From the NCBI GenBank assembly GCA_035448545.1, contig DAOTJE010000021.1, positions 10,597 to 74,596 on the forward strand: a stretch of 64,000 bases of DNA, given 5' to 3'. The position numbers and the translations under genes are program-made. This document shows positions 33,909 to 43,171 of the stretch, piece by piece. The notes beneath the pieces are model-generated. The model had not been told where the DNA came from and did not search any database. It saw nothing but the letters and a program-made list of their open reading frames with translations. Source of the DNA: Anaerobaca sp035448545. GTDB taxonomy: Bacteria > Planctomycetota > Phycisphaerae > Sedimentisphaerales > Anaerobacaceae. Every line of letters starts with the position of its first letter. Within the stretch, counting starts at the first letter, position 1.

Positions 33909-34989
33909 TGGCGATCGGCAGGAAGATAAACAGGGGTACCCAGGGCCAGAATTCCGGCATGATGCGGGCAAACACAACCTCCGCTGCCAGCATCTTGCAG
34001 ACGAACGTGGTGATGTAACAGGCCACCGTCAGCACGAAGCTCACCAGAATGGCCGACTTCATGGCCCGCGGATCGCGACAGATCAGCACGGGCAGACTGA
34101 CCATGAGCATGGTCAGGTTGATCAGCGGATCGGTGATCCGAAAGTGGCGCTGGCTGGTCAGTTGGGCCACGTCCTTGATCTTGGTCTTCTGTGCCGCCAG
34201 TGCCGCCAACTGCCGGGAACTGAGCAAAGCGTTGTATCCCGACATCTGGCGAACGGCAATATCCTTCGGCAGGAGGTCCGGTGCCTGATACGAAGCCACC
34301 GGCTGGGCGTCTGCGGCGTCCGTCGCGTCGGTCCCGACGTAAAGTCCGTTGACCAGGTCCCAGCTTCGCGTCTGGGGGTTGTACACCGCCGCGTCTGCGG
34401 AGATGCGTCCGGTCACCTTCCAGACCCCCGGACGGTTCGGATCGCTCTGCCGCGTCAGAATGGTCGGCGAGTCAAGGGTCAGCGTCTCCATTGAAAACTG
34501 ACGGGAGCAGATCAGCGATCCCTTGCCGTCGGTGAGGAACCACACCGCGAACGATTCCTGTCCGGGCAGGTCGTCCTCGTCCCGGACCAGCTTGTCGCTG
34601 ATCGTCGGGATCAGCACCTCCTGGTTGGCGACGGACAGGCCCGTGAACACAATGGCCAGAACGAGAATGGGCCCGACGATGCGCTTGGCGCTGACGCCCG
34701 AAGCAATCATCGCCACCAGTTCGTTGGACCGGACCATCCGGCCCAGCGCGAACGCCGCCGCGACAACCGTAATCACGCCGGCGGTATCACGAAAGTAGAG
34801 TGTCGTGCGCGTGGCGTAGAACAGCACGATGTGGCAGGTCATCGCCCACGTGCCGCGTGAGGCGTGCTCGGCGAATTCGTCGATGTTGACGAACAGTTCG
34901 ATGATGATTCGCAGCCCGATGAGAACGCAAAACGCGATCACGTAGCCGACCATGAAGTTTTTCGCGGTGTAGCGATCCAGGATCTTCAT
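33880..34989 (-). CDS. lptG: LptG/LptF-family permease subunit (YjgP/YjgQ)
   Basis: 369 residues. It begins MKILDRYTAKNFMVGYVIAF, the usual family N-terminus with TM1, and has about six transmembrane segments around a periplasmic beta-jellyroll (about residues 130-270). The family extracts lipopolysaccharide from the inner membrane with LptB. ATG 34989 is chosen on family grounds; a GTG at 35004 with AAAGG too close is an alternative. It follows the paralogous permease gene, so together they may form an LptF-LptG pair. Which is F and which is G cannot be settled from sequence alone. It is the last gene of the long nusA-led run. Confidence 0.83.
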   Translation of the reverse strand: MKILDRYTAKNFMVGYVIAFCVLIGLRIIIELFVNIDEFAEHASRGTWAMTCHIVLFYATRTTLYFRDTAGVITVVAAAFALGRMVRSNELVAMIASGVSAKRIVGPILVLAIVFTGLSVANQEVLIPTISDKLVRDEDDLPGQESFAVWFLTDGKGSLICSRQFSMETLTLDSPTILTRQSDPNRPGVWKVTGRISADAAVYNPQTRSWDLVNGLYVGTDATDAADAQPVASYQAPDLLPKDIAVRQMSGYNALLSSRQLAALAAQKTKIKDVAQLTSQRHFRITDPLINLTMLMVSLPVLICRDPRAMKSAILVSFVLTVACYITTFVCKMLAAEVVFARIMPEFWPWVPLFIFLPIAIIELDSMRT

Positions 34990-35037
34990 CGCTGCGATTC
35001 TCACATCCTTTCTGTCATCCCGGCGCCAGGATTGGCC

Positions 35038-36633
35038 TCAGGTCCTTGCCAGGCGGCGATAGATGGCGGCCGCCAGCACCGTCAGGGCGGCCAGTCCCGC
35101 CCACATAATGGTCGCGCCGGAGAGCCCTTCGGCACCCAGGTTCCCTGTGAGGCGCTTGCCGCTGATGATCGTCACGACCAGCACCGCCGCCGGCACGCAA
35201 CTGGCGCCGAAGGCGCTGAGCAGGTGGCCGCCTCGGTTGATGATGCCCAGCCCGATGCCGATCAGGATCATTGGAACGCAGCCGATGCCGAACACCAGCC
35301 GTGAGTTCATTTCCGCTTCGATGTCCACCAGGGTGCGGCGGATTTCCCTTTCAAGCTGTTTCTGCAGCGACGCCAGCATCGAGGTCGGCGGGCCCTGCAA
35401 AACGGCCGCCGCCCCTTGCGGAACGACCGTCTCCAGCACGCCGGCGCGATGGAGGCTCTGCTGGAGTGGCGCCGGCAGCGCCAGTCCGGAGACGATGTGG
35501 CGAACGACAAGCCGCTCGGTGACTTCGACTTTGGGGCTGTACAGATCCAGACTCAGACCCGGGCCGGCCAGATCGTCATCGACGCGGAGGGTGGCCCTGT
35601 CACAGCGCAGGGTCTGGAGGTGCTTGCCCGAGACGCTGTCGTACTCCTCCACACGAATCGGGCCGAGAAGGTCGATGTTGCCTTCGTCGCTCAGCGCGCA
35701 ACGGGACGCCGTAAACCGGACGGATCGCTCCCGGCCTCGCAATTCATACCCCCTCTCGGCCGACGACCTCAACGCCTCGCTGAGATTCTTCGCCAACGCC
35801 TCGGTCGCCAATTGCCTGTAGGCAGCCCGGGCGACCTTGCCGACCGGATCGAAGAGCATCAGGTTGGCACGAATCCGCTTGATCTCATCGACCTTCTTGA
35901 ACTTGATGTCATCGCCCAGCAGAGAACCAAAATCAGCCTGGAACGATCCATAGTCCATCGTCACCCCCGTGCCGCCCGCCTGGGCCATCTGGTGCAGCCC
36001 GTACACCTCCAGGGTGACCTGATTGGCATTCTCCTGCGAATCAAAATGAACGCGGGCGGCCTCGGCGGTGCGGATTTCCCGGATCGCTCCGCGCTCGGAC
36101 TGAACGACGACAATTCCGGACAGCGTATCCCCTTTCGGATCGACGTTGTCCGCATAGATGAGAAAGCGTCCATCGGGAGGCATCTTGTAGAACCCCCGCC
36201 GCTGGATGTTGCGAAAGAGAATCTGCTTGGCGTCCGCTTTGAGCGACTTCTCCGCCAGATGGACGAAATAGGGCATCACATGGAAGCTCAGCAACAGATT
36301 GGCGATCGCCACGAGGATCGCCAGCACCAGCCCCGGGTAGACCATCGTGAACAGACTGACGCCGCTCGCCCGGCACGCATCCAGCTCATTGTCGCTGGCG
36401 AAGCGCCCATACGTCAGAGCGGAGGCAAACAACGCCGACATGGGAAGCACGAACGTCAGCGTGATCGGCATGAAGTACAGCAGGATGTGAAGAACCTGTC
36501 GAGGGCCCACCCCGTATTCCTGCACCGGGCCCAGCACGCCGCCCAGACTGAGGATCAGCGTCAGGCCGATGGTCGCCAGCAGGAAGACCCGAGACAGCTC
36601 GCGAAACACGTATCGTTGCAGCGTAAAAACCAT
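35038..36633 (-). CDS. lptF: LptF/LptG-family permease subunit, enlarged periplasmic domain
   Basis: 531 residues, well above the usual ~360-390. MVFTLQRYVFRELSRVFLLATIGL is the canonical start. TM segments at about 13-35, 55-80 and 95-120, and a C-terminal trio (about 430-525), flank an extended periplasmic part of roughly 300 residues. The size excess lies in that part. It should pair with the next gene product in lipid A or related glycolipid transport, implying an outer membrane. Start ATG 36633 agrees with the family. It follows the peptidyl-prolyl isomerase by 75 bases. Confidence 0.82.
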   Translation of the reverse strand: MVFTLQRYVFRELSRVFLLATIGLTLILSLGGVLGPVQEYGVGPRQVLHILLYFMPITLTFVLPMSALFASALTYGRFASDNELDACRASGVSLFTMVYPGLVLAILVAIANLLLSFHVMPYFVHLAEKSLKADAKQILFRNIQRRGFYKMPPDGRFLIYADNVDPKGDTLSGIVVVQSERGAIREIRTAEAARVHFDSQENANQVTLEVYGLHQMAQAGGTGVTMDYGSFQADFGSLLGDDIKFKKVDEIKRIRANLMLFDPVGKVARAAYRQLATEALAKNLSEALRSSAERGYELRGRERSVRFTASRCALSDEGNIDLLGPIRVEEYDSVSGKHLQTLRCDRATLRVDDDLAGPGLSLDLYSPKVEVTERLVVRHIVSGLALPAPLQQSLHRAGVLETVVPQGAAAVLQGPPTSMLASLQKQLEREIRRTLVDIEAEMNSRLVFGIGCVPMILIGIGLGIINRGGHLLSAFGASCVPAAVLVVTIISGKRLTGNLGAEGLSGATIMWAGLAALTVLAAAIYRRLART

Positions 36634-36708
36634 ACTCAGGACCGCTTTTCCATCATCCCGTTCGTGGCTGCCGTTCCATGAGGCGCGCGGCGCGTCGGGC
36701 CATCGGTC

Positions 36709-38205
36709 TTACGGTCTCGATGCGACGCTGGTTGCCGTAACCTCGAACGGATCGATGTCCTGAATCCTCTCTGCATAGATCCGGTGTGGATACTTCGCCA
36801 GCAGCGACGCGCCATAGCGTTCCATGTGATCCTTGAACCGTTGCGTCGTCAGGGCCGACTGGACCTGATTCTTCAGCGAATCGGAGTACGGGCGCATCTG
36901 CGCCGGCGTCTTCTCGAGGATCTTCACCACGCGCCACTTGATCCCCTCGTCGAAGAACCCCTTGACAGGCCCGATGATGTCGTTCGGCTCACCCCTCCAG
37001 AGTTCGTTCCAGAAGACCCCTTCGCTCGACGGATACACGTTGTGCTCGGGTTCCCCGGCTCTCAGAGACTGCTCGGCCTTGAGGGCGGCGAACGCCACTC
37101 CGCCCTCGAGCGATTTCTTGACCTGCTCGGCGGTGGGCAGGTCCTGGCACCAGATCTGATCGATCTTCAGGGTGGCCTCCGCCGCGAACCGCTCCGGGTT
37201 CTGATCGAAGTAGGCTTTGATTTCCTCGTCCGTCGGCGCCGGCACCTCCTTGTACTGGTCCGTTCGCATCTTGCCGAGAATGGTCATGTCCTCGCGGGCC
37301 CGGATGTCGCGAATCAACTCGTCCTTCTTGTCATAACCGCGGGCCACCGCTTCGGCCTCCACGATCGTCGGCTCCAGGCCGCGATTCAGCAGCTTCTCCA
37401 CCCCGGCCGGGGTACTCAGGTCCTTCGATCGCCCGGGCGGTGCGATCTCGTTCAACGTCTTGAACCAGTCATACAGCGTAAACTGCCCACCGGTGTACGT
37501 CGCCAGAACAATGTCTCTTTCGTCGCGGCTCAGCTCCGTCTGAATCTGATGATTCGTGATCCAGAACACGGTGCGGCCGCGTGGCTCCACCGGCTGCGTC
37601 AGAAGACGCTGATGAATCTGAGCGGCCCGCGCGAAGTTTCTCTCGACTTTCTTGACCTCGAATTTCTTGAGCAGCTCGGCGTACAGCGCCTGATAAACCG
37701 GCTGCCATTTCGTCGACAACACCTTCATCCGGGCCTGTTCCGGAGTAAGGTTCGGATCCGCCTTGATCTTCTCATCAATCTCCTCCTGACTGACCGGAAC
37801 ATGCTCCCGGATATAGTCGCCAAGGAACGCCTGCGTGAGCTTGCGCTGTCTGTACCGCTCCACGGATGCGGAGACCGCTTCATCCGCTGCGTACCCCAGC
37901 GCGCGTCCCTCGAGAACCATGGCCTTCTCCATGAGCATCTCGCGCAGGACGGACTGGGCGGTGACAGGCTCCTGCGGACCGGCGGACCCGTCGCGCTGTG
38001 GCCGAATGCTCTGCGACAGCCGCTCTGTCAACTCGCCCCTGGTGATCGAATCGTCCCCGATCGTGGCCACGATCAACGACGGGTCGGCGGACACTCCGCC
38101 GTTCTCAGGCCCAACCTTCGACGGACGACAACCGGCCAGAAAAACGGCTCCGATCGTCACGACGGCAACGAACAAAAGGATACGCGATGTGTGTTCTGTC
38201 TTCAT
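36709..38205 (-). CDS. Lipoprotein peptidyl-prolyl isomerase, SurA/PpiC type
   Basis: 498 residues. A lipoprotein signal ends with the lipobox FLAGC (about residues 22-26), so it should be anchored to a membrane. A SurA-N-like helical region (VATIGDDSITRGELTERLSQS) is followed by a helical central part and a parvulin-like domain (PAPTDEEIKAYFDQNPERF, KIDQIWCQDLPTAEQVKKSLEGGVAFAALKAEQSL). Likely role: folding of outer-membrane or periplasmic proteins, in keeping with the LptF/G genes downstream. ATG 38205 is selected because the lipoprotein signal begins there; the frame stays open upstream into hisG without similarity. Confidence 0.82.
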   Translation of the reverse strand: MKTEHTSRILLFVAVVTIGAVFLAGCRPSKVGPENGGVSADPSLIVATIGDDSITRGELTERLSQSIRPQRDGSAGPQEPVTAQSVLREMLMEKAMVLEGRALGYAADEAVSASVERYRQRKLTQAFLGDYIREHVPVSQEEIDEKIKADPNLTPEQARMKVLSTKWQPVYQALYAELLKKFEVKKVERNFARAAQIHQRLLTQPVEPRGRTVFWITNHQIQTELSRDERDIVLATYTGGQFTLYDWFKTLNEIAPPGRSKDLSTPAGVEKLLNRGLEPTIVEAEAVARGYDKKDELIRDIRAREDMTILGKMRTDQYKEVPAPTDEEIKAYFDQNPERFAAEATLKIDQIWCQDLPTAEQVKKSLEGGVAFAALKAEQSLRAGEPEHNVYPSSEGVFWNELWRGEPNDIIGPVKGFFDEGIKWRVVKILEKTPAQMRPYSDSLKNQVQSALTTQRFKDHMERYGASLLAKYPHRIYAERIQDIDPFEVTATSVASRP

Positions 38206-38303
38206 ACCCTTTCTTCCCCATGGTTCACACCGGTGCCGTGTCACCCGGAGACCCCGGCCCACCGCGGCCGATGCTCGTGTGCGGGCCCTTCGGCGCCGGA
38301 CTC

Positions 38304-39191
38304 TCAATGGATGACCTTGTTCAGCGGATACGTGATGATGCCCGACGCCCCCGCGCGTTTCAACGCGGGAACCAGAGCCCGCTCCACCTTGTCGTCGACG
38401 ATTACCTCGATCGCCACATAGCCCGAGTCCGCCAGGCTGGACACCGTCGGGCTCTTCTCTGCCGGCAACACCTTGAGGACGGCGCTCAGGTCTTCCTTGC
38501 GAACGTTCATCTTCAGCCCCACCTTGCGGCGCGCCTCGATGGCCGCCTGGAGCAGGATGGCGATATTCTCGATTTTCTCTCGCTTGAAAGCGTCTTCCCA
38601 GGCCCGGCAATTGGCGATCAACCGCGTCGTCGAGACGATGACGGTGTCGATGATCCGCAGGTTGTTGGCACGCAGCGATGTCCCCGTCTCCGTCAGCTCG
38701 ACGATGGCATCGACCAGACGAGCCTTGACTTCCGTCGCACCCCAACTGAACTCGACCTTGACGTCGATGCCCCGGTCGGCAAAGTACCGCCGCGTGACAC
38801 CGATCAGTTCGGTGGCGACGATTCCCCCCTGGAGTTCCTCCGGTCGAGTCACCTTCGACTCATTGGGAACCGCCAGGACCCATCGCGCCGGGTTGCTGGT
38901 GGCTTTGCTGTAAGGCAACTCGCAGACCTCAACGACCTCGCAGTTGTTCTCCGTGATCCAATCGAAACCGGTGATACCGGCGTCCAGCACACCGTCTCCC
39001 ACGTAGCGGCCCATCTCCTGCGCCCGCAGATAGACCGGGGCGATCTCCTCGTCGTCGATCGACGGCAGGTAGCTCCGTCTCGAATCGGAGATATCGAACC
39101 CTGCCTTGGCAAACAGTTCCACCGTAGCCTTCTGCAGACTTCCGGCGGGAATACCCAGTTTCAAGATTCTCTCGGCACTCATCTGATCCAT
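38304..39191 (-). CDS. hisG: ATP phosphoribosyltransferase, long form
   Basis: 295 residues. It starts histidine synthesis by joining ATP and PRPP. LKLGIPAGSLQKATVELF is the N-terminus, GRYVGDGVLDAGITGFDWI the second block, IVELTETGTSLRANNLRII the PRPP-loop. Residues 215-295 form the HisG_C regulatory domain (SPTVSSLADSGYVAIEVIV) that binds histidine in the long, HisZ-independent form, so feedback inhibition is expected. ATG 39191 has GAGGG six bases upstream; an ATG at 39182 is an alternative. It is unlinked to hisHF (51.5 kb) and sits instead in the nusA-infB-rbfA run. Confidence 0.93.
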   Translation of the reverse strand: MDQMSAERILKLGIPAGSLQKATVELFAKAGFDISDSRRSYLPSIDDEEIAPVYLRAQEMGRYVGDGVLDAGITGFDWITENNCEVVEVCELPYSKATSNPARWVLAVPNESKVTRPEELQGGIVATELIGVTRRYFADRGIDVKVEFSWGATEVKARLVDAIVELTETGTSLRANNLRIIDTVIVSTTRLIANCRAWEDAFKREKIENIAILLQAAIEARRKVGLKMNVRKEDLSAVLKVLPAEKSPTVSSLADSGYVAIEVIVDDKVERALVPALKRAGASGIITYPLNKVIH

Positions 39192-39247
39192 GTCGTACCC
39201 TCGTGCGCTTCGGCGGGCACCGGCTCGGCGCGCCGCAGCCCCACAGA

Positions 39248-39919
39248 TCATTTCTTCGCTCTCGCCACGCGCGCCGTTTTCGCCTTCTTGCGCGGGGCCT
39301 TCTTCTTGGCGAGCTTGGGCGATTCGCTTTCCCGCCGAAGCAGTTCGTAGAACTCGTAGGCATCCTTGGCCGCGATCTGACGGCTCAGAAACCCCTCGAT
39401 ATCCGATTCGTCCGCTTCCGGACTGACCACCTCATGCTGCTTGAGATAATCCATCATCGGTCCGGTTAACGGAATAGCGTGACCTTGCAGAGACGTCAAC
39501 ATGCAATAGCCGACCACATACGCGTCCATCCCGTCGAGGTGTTCCAGGGCCTGCTTGGCCGGACGCTTGCCGAGCTTCTTGAGGTTCTGAAGACTCAGCG
39601 TGTGGTACTCGTCGAAGACGGCCCGCAAGGCCGTCGTCAGCGCAGAGGCCGTCTCCCGACTGGCCTCCGTATCTTCGTGCAACACCTCCACGATTTCCTC
39701 GACCCGCGAAACACGCAGATCGTTCCAATCCACAAAGGTCTCCCGGAAGCATTTCATCGCCCGCTGTGTGGCGGTCTCGCTCAGCCGCTCGCTGACGATG
39801 CCGTGAATCAGGGCCTCGATCGGATCGTCATAGCTGACCTTCTCCACCTTCGGATGGGCACGTTTGAGCGCGCGATAAAGCTTCTGCAGCCGTTGTGCGT
39901 ATTCCTTGCTGTTCTTCAT
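39248..39919 (-). CDS. HhH-GPD-like (endonuclease III superfamily) protein lacking catalytic residues
   Basis: 223 residues. The fold resembles endonuclease III: EALIHGIVSERLSETATQRAMKCFRETF, then a helix-hairpin-helix-like LEHLDGMDAYVVGYCML (about residues 126-141). The positions usually holding the catalytic Lys (after GVG) and Asp (VDTH) read AYVV and LTGP, so glycosylase or lyase chemistry is doubtful. The four-Cys FeS loop is absent. The C-terminus (PKLAKKKAPRKKAKTARVARAKK, residues 201-223) is Lys/Arg-rich, suggesting DNA or RNA binding. ATG 39919 has GGAAAGG upstream. It sits between rbfA and hisG in one run. Function unknown. Confidence 0.62.
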   Translation of the reverse strand: MKNSKEYAQRLQKLYRALKRAHPKVEKVSYDDPIEALIHGIVSERLSETATQRAMKCFRETFVDWNDLRVSRVEEIVEVLHEDTEASRETASALTTALRAVFDEYHTLSLQNLKKLGKRPAKQALEHLDGMDAYVVGYCMLTSLQGHAIPLTGPMMDYLKQHEVVSPEADESDIEGFLSRQIAAKDAYEFYELLRRESESPKLAKKKAPRKKAKTARVARAKK

Positions 39920-40007
39920 GGCCTTTCCAGATGATCCTGCGGTCCGTGAGCCGCACTTGGGGACCCCGCACGGCAAAGCATAGACACCCCTGTCCTCCCG
40001 TCGTGCA

Positions 40008-40406
40008 TCAGATATCCGGAGTGTCCGCCTGGCCCGATTCGATCTCCCGGCGGCGACGCTCGTTCGCCACCTGGTCAATCAGTCGCATCGTCTCCAGGGT
40101 CTTGTGAAAACGCTCGTCGCGGTGAAAACGCAACACCGGGCAGAACTTGCTCTCCAGGGCCGCTCCCACCAGCGACTGAACACGCTTGGTGGCATGGTCG
40201 AGCGCCGTAAACGTCTTGTTCTTGTCCGCATCGCTCGAAGCCAGGACGCTCAGGTAGACCTCCGCCATGCGCAGATCCGGTGCCATCTCCACCCGCGTGA
40301 CCGTGATGAGACCCGCAATGCGAGGATCGCTCAGATGATTGGCGATGGCGTCGCTGACCACCTCCTTCACCACACGAGCCACTTTTTCCTGCCTTCGGGT
40401 GGGCAT
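40008..40406 (-). CDS. rbfA: Ribosome-binding factor A
   Basis: 132 residues with a KH-like fold. MPTRRQEKVARVVKEVVSDAI, LITVTRVEMAPDLRMAEVYLSVL and PVLRFHRDERFHKT are typical. It binds the 30S subunit during maturation of the 5' end of 16S rRNA. ATG 40406 is preferred because it matches the family and has AGGAAG upstream; an ATG at 40448 overlaps the infB stop (ATGA) and would add 14 residues. The order infB-rbfA is the widespread nusA operon order. Confidence 0.92.
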   Translation of the reverse strand: MPTRRQEKVARVVKEVVSDAIANHLSDPRIAGLITVTRVEMAPDLRMAEVYLSVLASSDADKNKTFTALDHATKRVQSLVGAALESKFCPVLRFHRDERFHKTLETMRLIDQVANERRRREIESGQADTPDI

Positions 40407-40444
40407 ACCGCCGTTTCTTCCTGTACGGGTCGTCAAGACACGGC

Positions 40445-43156
40445 TCATGAATCCAGGGTCCGGGCCACCTTGACGGTTTCGTAGAACTCCAGGGTGTCGT
40501 CTATTTTCAGGTCGTCGAACCCGGCCAGCTTGATGCCGCACTCAAGTCCGGCTTTCACCTCGCGGACATCGTCCTTGAAATGCTTGAGGGACTCCAGCGA
40601 CAGGTTGTCTCGAACCACAATATTGTTCCGGATCAGACGAGCCTTGGCACTCTTGAGTACCACACCGCTGTTGACATAGCAGCCGGCGACCGTCCCGATT
40701 CGGGAGACCTTGAACGTTGCGCGGACGACCGCCCGACCGAGGGTTCTCTCCTGCTCCTCCGGTTCGAGCAAACCGGCCATAGACTTCCTCAGGTCTTCCG
40801 TGATGCGGTAAATCACGTTGTACAGCCGGATGTCCACCCCTTCCGCCTCCGCCGTCTTGGCGGCGCGTTCATCGGCCACGACATTGAACCCGATGATGAT
40901 CGCGTTCGACGCCTCCGCCAGCAGCACGTCCCCTTCCGTAATGCCCCCCGGCATGGCCTGGAGAATGTTGATACGGACCTCGTCGACGCTCAACTCCGAG
41001 AGGTACTTCTTCAGGACGTCCACGGATCCCTGCACGTCGGCACGGACGATCAAGTTCAACTCCTTCACATTCCCCGCCTCGATCTGGCTGAACAGGTTGT
41101 CCATCGTCACCTGGGTCCGCTCCGCCAGCGATCTCTCACGGGCGCGGAGTCGATTTTCTTCGGCCGCCTCCTTGGCCCGATTGATGTCGTCGAGGCAGTA
41201 GAACCGGTCGCCCGCCTGCGGGACACCGTTGAGACCGCTGACCTCCACCGGCATGGAACTTGTGGCGGTCTTGATCTTCTTGCCGTAGCTGTTCTTCATC
41301 ATCTTGACGCGGCCATAGGTGTCGCCGGCCAGGATGACGTCTCCCTTGTTAAGCTGCCCTTCTTTGACGAGCAATGTCGCCACCGGTCCCAACTGCGGCG
41401 ACATCTTGGCCTCAACGACCCAGCCGGTCGCGGGAATGGTGTCATCGGCCTTCAGGTCCATCAGCTCGGCCGTGTAGTCCAGCGCTTCGAGCAGATCCTC
41501 GACGCCCTGTCCGGTGGTGGCGCTGGTCTTGACCACTTCCGTGTTGCCACCCCACTCCGTCGGGGTCAGATCATGCTCGGCCAATTGGGCATAAATGCGG
41601 TTGATATCGCAACCCGGCAGGTCGATCTTGTTCAAGGCCACGACGATCGCCACGCCGGCCGCTTTGCTGTGCGCGATCGCTTCGACCGTCTGCGGCATCA
41701 CCCCATCGTCGGCCGCGACCACCAGAACCACGATGTCCGTCATGTTCGCTCCACGGGCGCGCAGGGCCGTGAACGCCTCGTGTCCCGGCGTATCAAGGAA
41801 CGTGACGGTCTTGTTATTCCAGGTCACCTGGGAGGCGCCGATATGCTGGGTGATGCCGCCGGCTTCACCGGCCGCCACATGGGTGGACCGAATCTTGTCC
41901 AGCAGGCTGGTCTTGCCATGATCGACGTGCCCCAGCATGGCGGCAACGACCGGACGCCGGGTGAGATGGGCGCGTTCGCGTGCTTCGAATTCTTTGCGAA
42001 TCTCTTCCTCCACCGTACTCCTGCGCACAATCTCCAGCTCGGTCTCGAATTCCAGGGCGACGAGTTCGGCGGTTTCGTTCGAGATCACCTGGTTCGCCGT
42101 CACCATGGTTCCCTGCTGCATCAATTTGGCGATAATGTCGGCCGCCTTGACCGCCAGAGCCGCCGACAGGTCCTTGACTGTGACCGGCTCACTGACCGTG
42201 GCTTTTTTCGGTCGTCCGGCGGCCGCCGCTTCCCGCTGTGCCTTGGAGGCAATCTTCCGGGACGGACGCAGCCGCAGACCTTCGCCGCCTGCGGCGCTGA
42301 GTCGTGCCTGCCGCTCGTCAAGGTCTCGCTGCCGCCACTTCCCGCGGAGCTTTGGCTTCTTGCCGATTTCCTCGTCAACGCCTTCCTTTCGGCGTCCGTG
42401 GGTCCTCTCCTTGTGGTGTTTGCCGCGTTTCTTGTCGGCTTCCGTCGGAGCGATCAGATCGGCGCCTTTTTCCTTGTTCCTGTACATCAAGGGCTCGGTG
42501 ATTGCGCCGTCGTGCCGTGGCCGCAGACGCGGACGCGGGCGTGGGCGGTCCAGCGGTTCCGGCGCCTCCACGCGAACCACCTGCGGCCCGCTGAGGATAG
42601 CCGGTCTGGGCTTGCCGAGCATGGGGCCCGCAGGCAGAACCTCAATCTCTACTTTCTTGGTTTCCACCACGGGTGCCCGGGGGGGCACCTCCACGACCAC
42701 CGGTGGTTCCGGCTCGACCGTTTCCACCGCGAGTTCAGGGGCCTGCACGGGTTCCTCCTCCGCCTGTTGGACCTCCATCACCGGCGCCACGGCTGGAGCC
42801 GGAGCTTCCACCTCTTCCTGCGGAGCTTCCGTCTCCTCGGCCAACTCCGCCTCAGCAACCGCCGCCTCGAAGGAACCGGACTCCCCGGGCTCCTCCGTCG
42901 ATGGCGACGCCTGCATTACTTTGGTCCGCTGAGGCTTCTTGACGCGCACCTCCGAGAGATCCACCTTCTCAGCGGTTTCCACCGTCGTGACGTTTTCCCC
43001 TTCGCTGAACCACTCCCGAATGGTGGCCGCCAGACCGGCGGAGATTGCAGTCATGTGATTCTTGACGTCCAGACCTTCGTCTTGGCACTTCTTGACAATC
43101 GCAGAGCTTTTGACACCGAGTTCACGAGCTAATATGTAGACTCTTGTAGTAGCCAA
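40445..43156 (-). CDS. infB: Translation initiation factor IF-2
   Basis: 903 residues. An N-terminal IF2_N domain (RVYILARELGVKSSAIVKKC) is followed by a long Glu/Pro/Val-rich linker (residues about 80-270) and then a second IF2_N-like segment. The GTPase domain has MLGHVDHGKTSLLDKI (G1), DTPGHEAF (G3) and NKIDLPG (G4). The start is TTG at 43156, decided by GGAGGT just upstream and the family N-terminus. It promotes fMet-tRNA binding to the 30S subunit. It follows nusA by 15 bases and overlaps the alternative rbfA start. Confidence 0.97.
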   Translation of the reverse strand: MATTRVYILARELGVKSSAIVKKCQDEGLDVKNHMTAISAGLAATIREWFSEGENVTTVETAEKVDLSEVRVKKPQRTKVMQASPSTEEPGESGSFEAAVAEAELAEETEAPQEEVEAPAPAVAPVMEVQQAEEEPVQAPELAVETVEPEPPVVVEVPPRAPVVETKKVEIEVLPAGPMLGKPRPAILSGPQVVRVEAPEPLDRPRPRPRLRPRHDGAITEPLMYRNKEKGADLIAPTEADKKRGKHHKERTHGRRKEGVDEEIGKKPKLRGKWRQRDLDERQARLSAAGGEGLRLRPSRKIASKAQREAAAAGRPKKATVSEPVTVKDLSAALAVKAADIIAKLMQQGTMVTANQVISNETAELVALEFETELEIVRRSTVEEEIRKEFEARERAHLTRRPVVAAMLGHVDHGKTSLLDKIRSTHVAAGEAGGITQHIGASQVTWNNKTVTFLDTPGHEAFTALRARGANMTDIVVLVVAADDGVMPQTVEAIAHSKAAGVAIVVALNKIDLPGCDINRIYAQLAEHDLTPTEWGGNTEVVKTSATTGQGVEDLLEALDYTAELMDLKADDTIPATGWVVEAKMSPQLGPVATLLVKEGQLNKGDVILAGDTYGRVKMMKNSYGKKIKTATSSMPVEVSGLNGVPQAGDRFYCLDDINRAKEAAEENRLRARERSLAERTQVTMDNLFSQIEAGNVKELNLIVRADVQGSVDVLKKYLSELSVDEVRINILQAMPGGITEGDVLLAEASNAIIIGFNVVADERAAKTAEAEGVDIRLYNVIYRITEDLRKSMAGLLEPEEQERTLGRAVVRATFKVSRIGTVAGCYVNSGVVLKSAKARLIRNNIVVRDNLSLESLKHFKDDVREVKAGLECGIKLAGFDDLKIDDTLEFYETVKVARTLDS

Positions 43157-43171
43157 GGAACCTCCACGTCC

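Noticed and set aside
40580..43132. An 850-codon plus-strand frame opposite infB
   Set aside because: Complete overlap with unequivocal infB, low-complexity translation, no ribosome-binding site.
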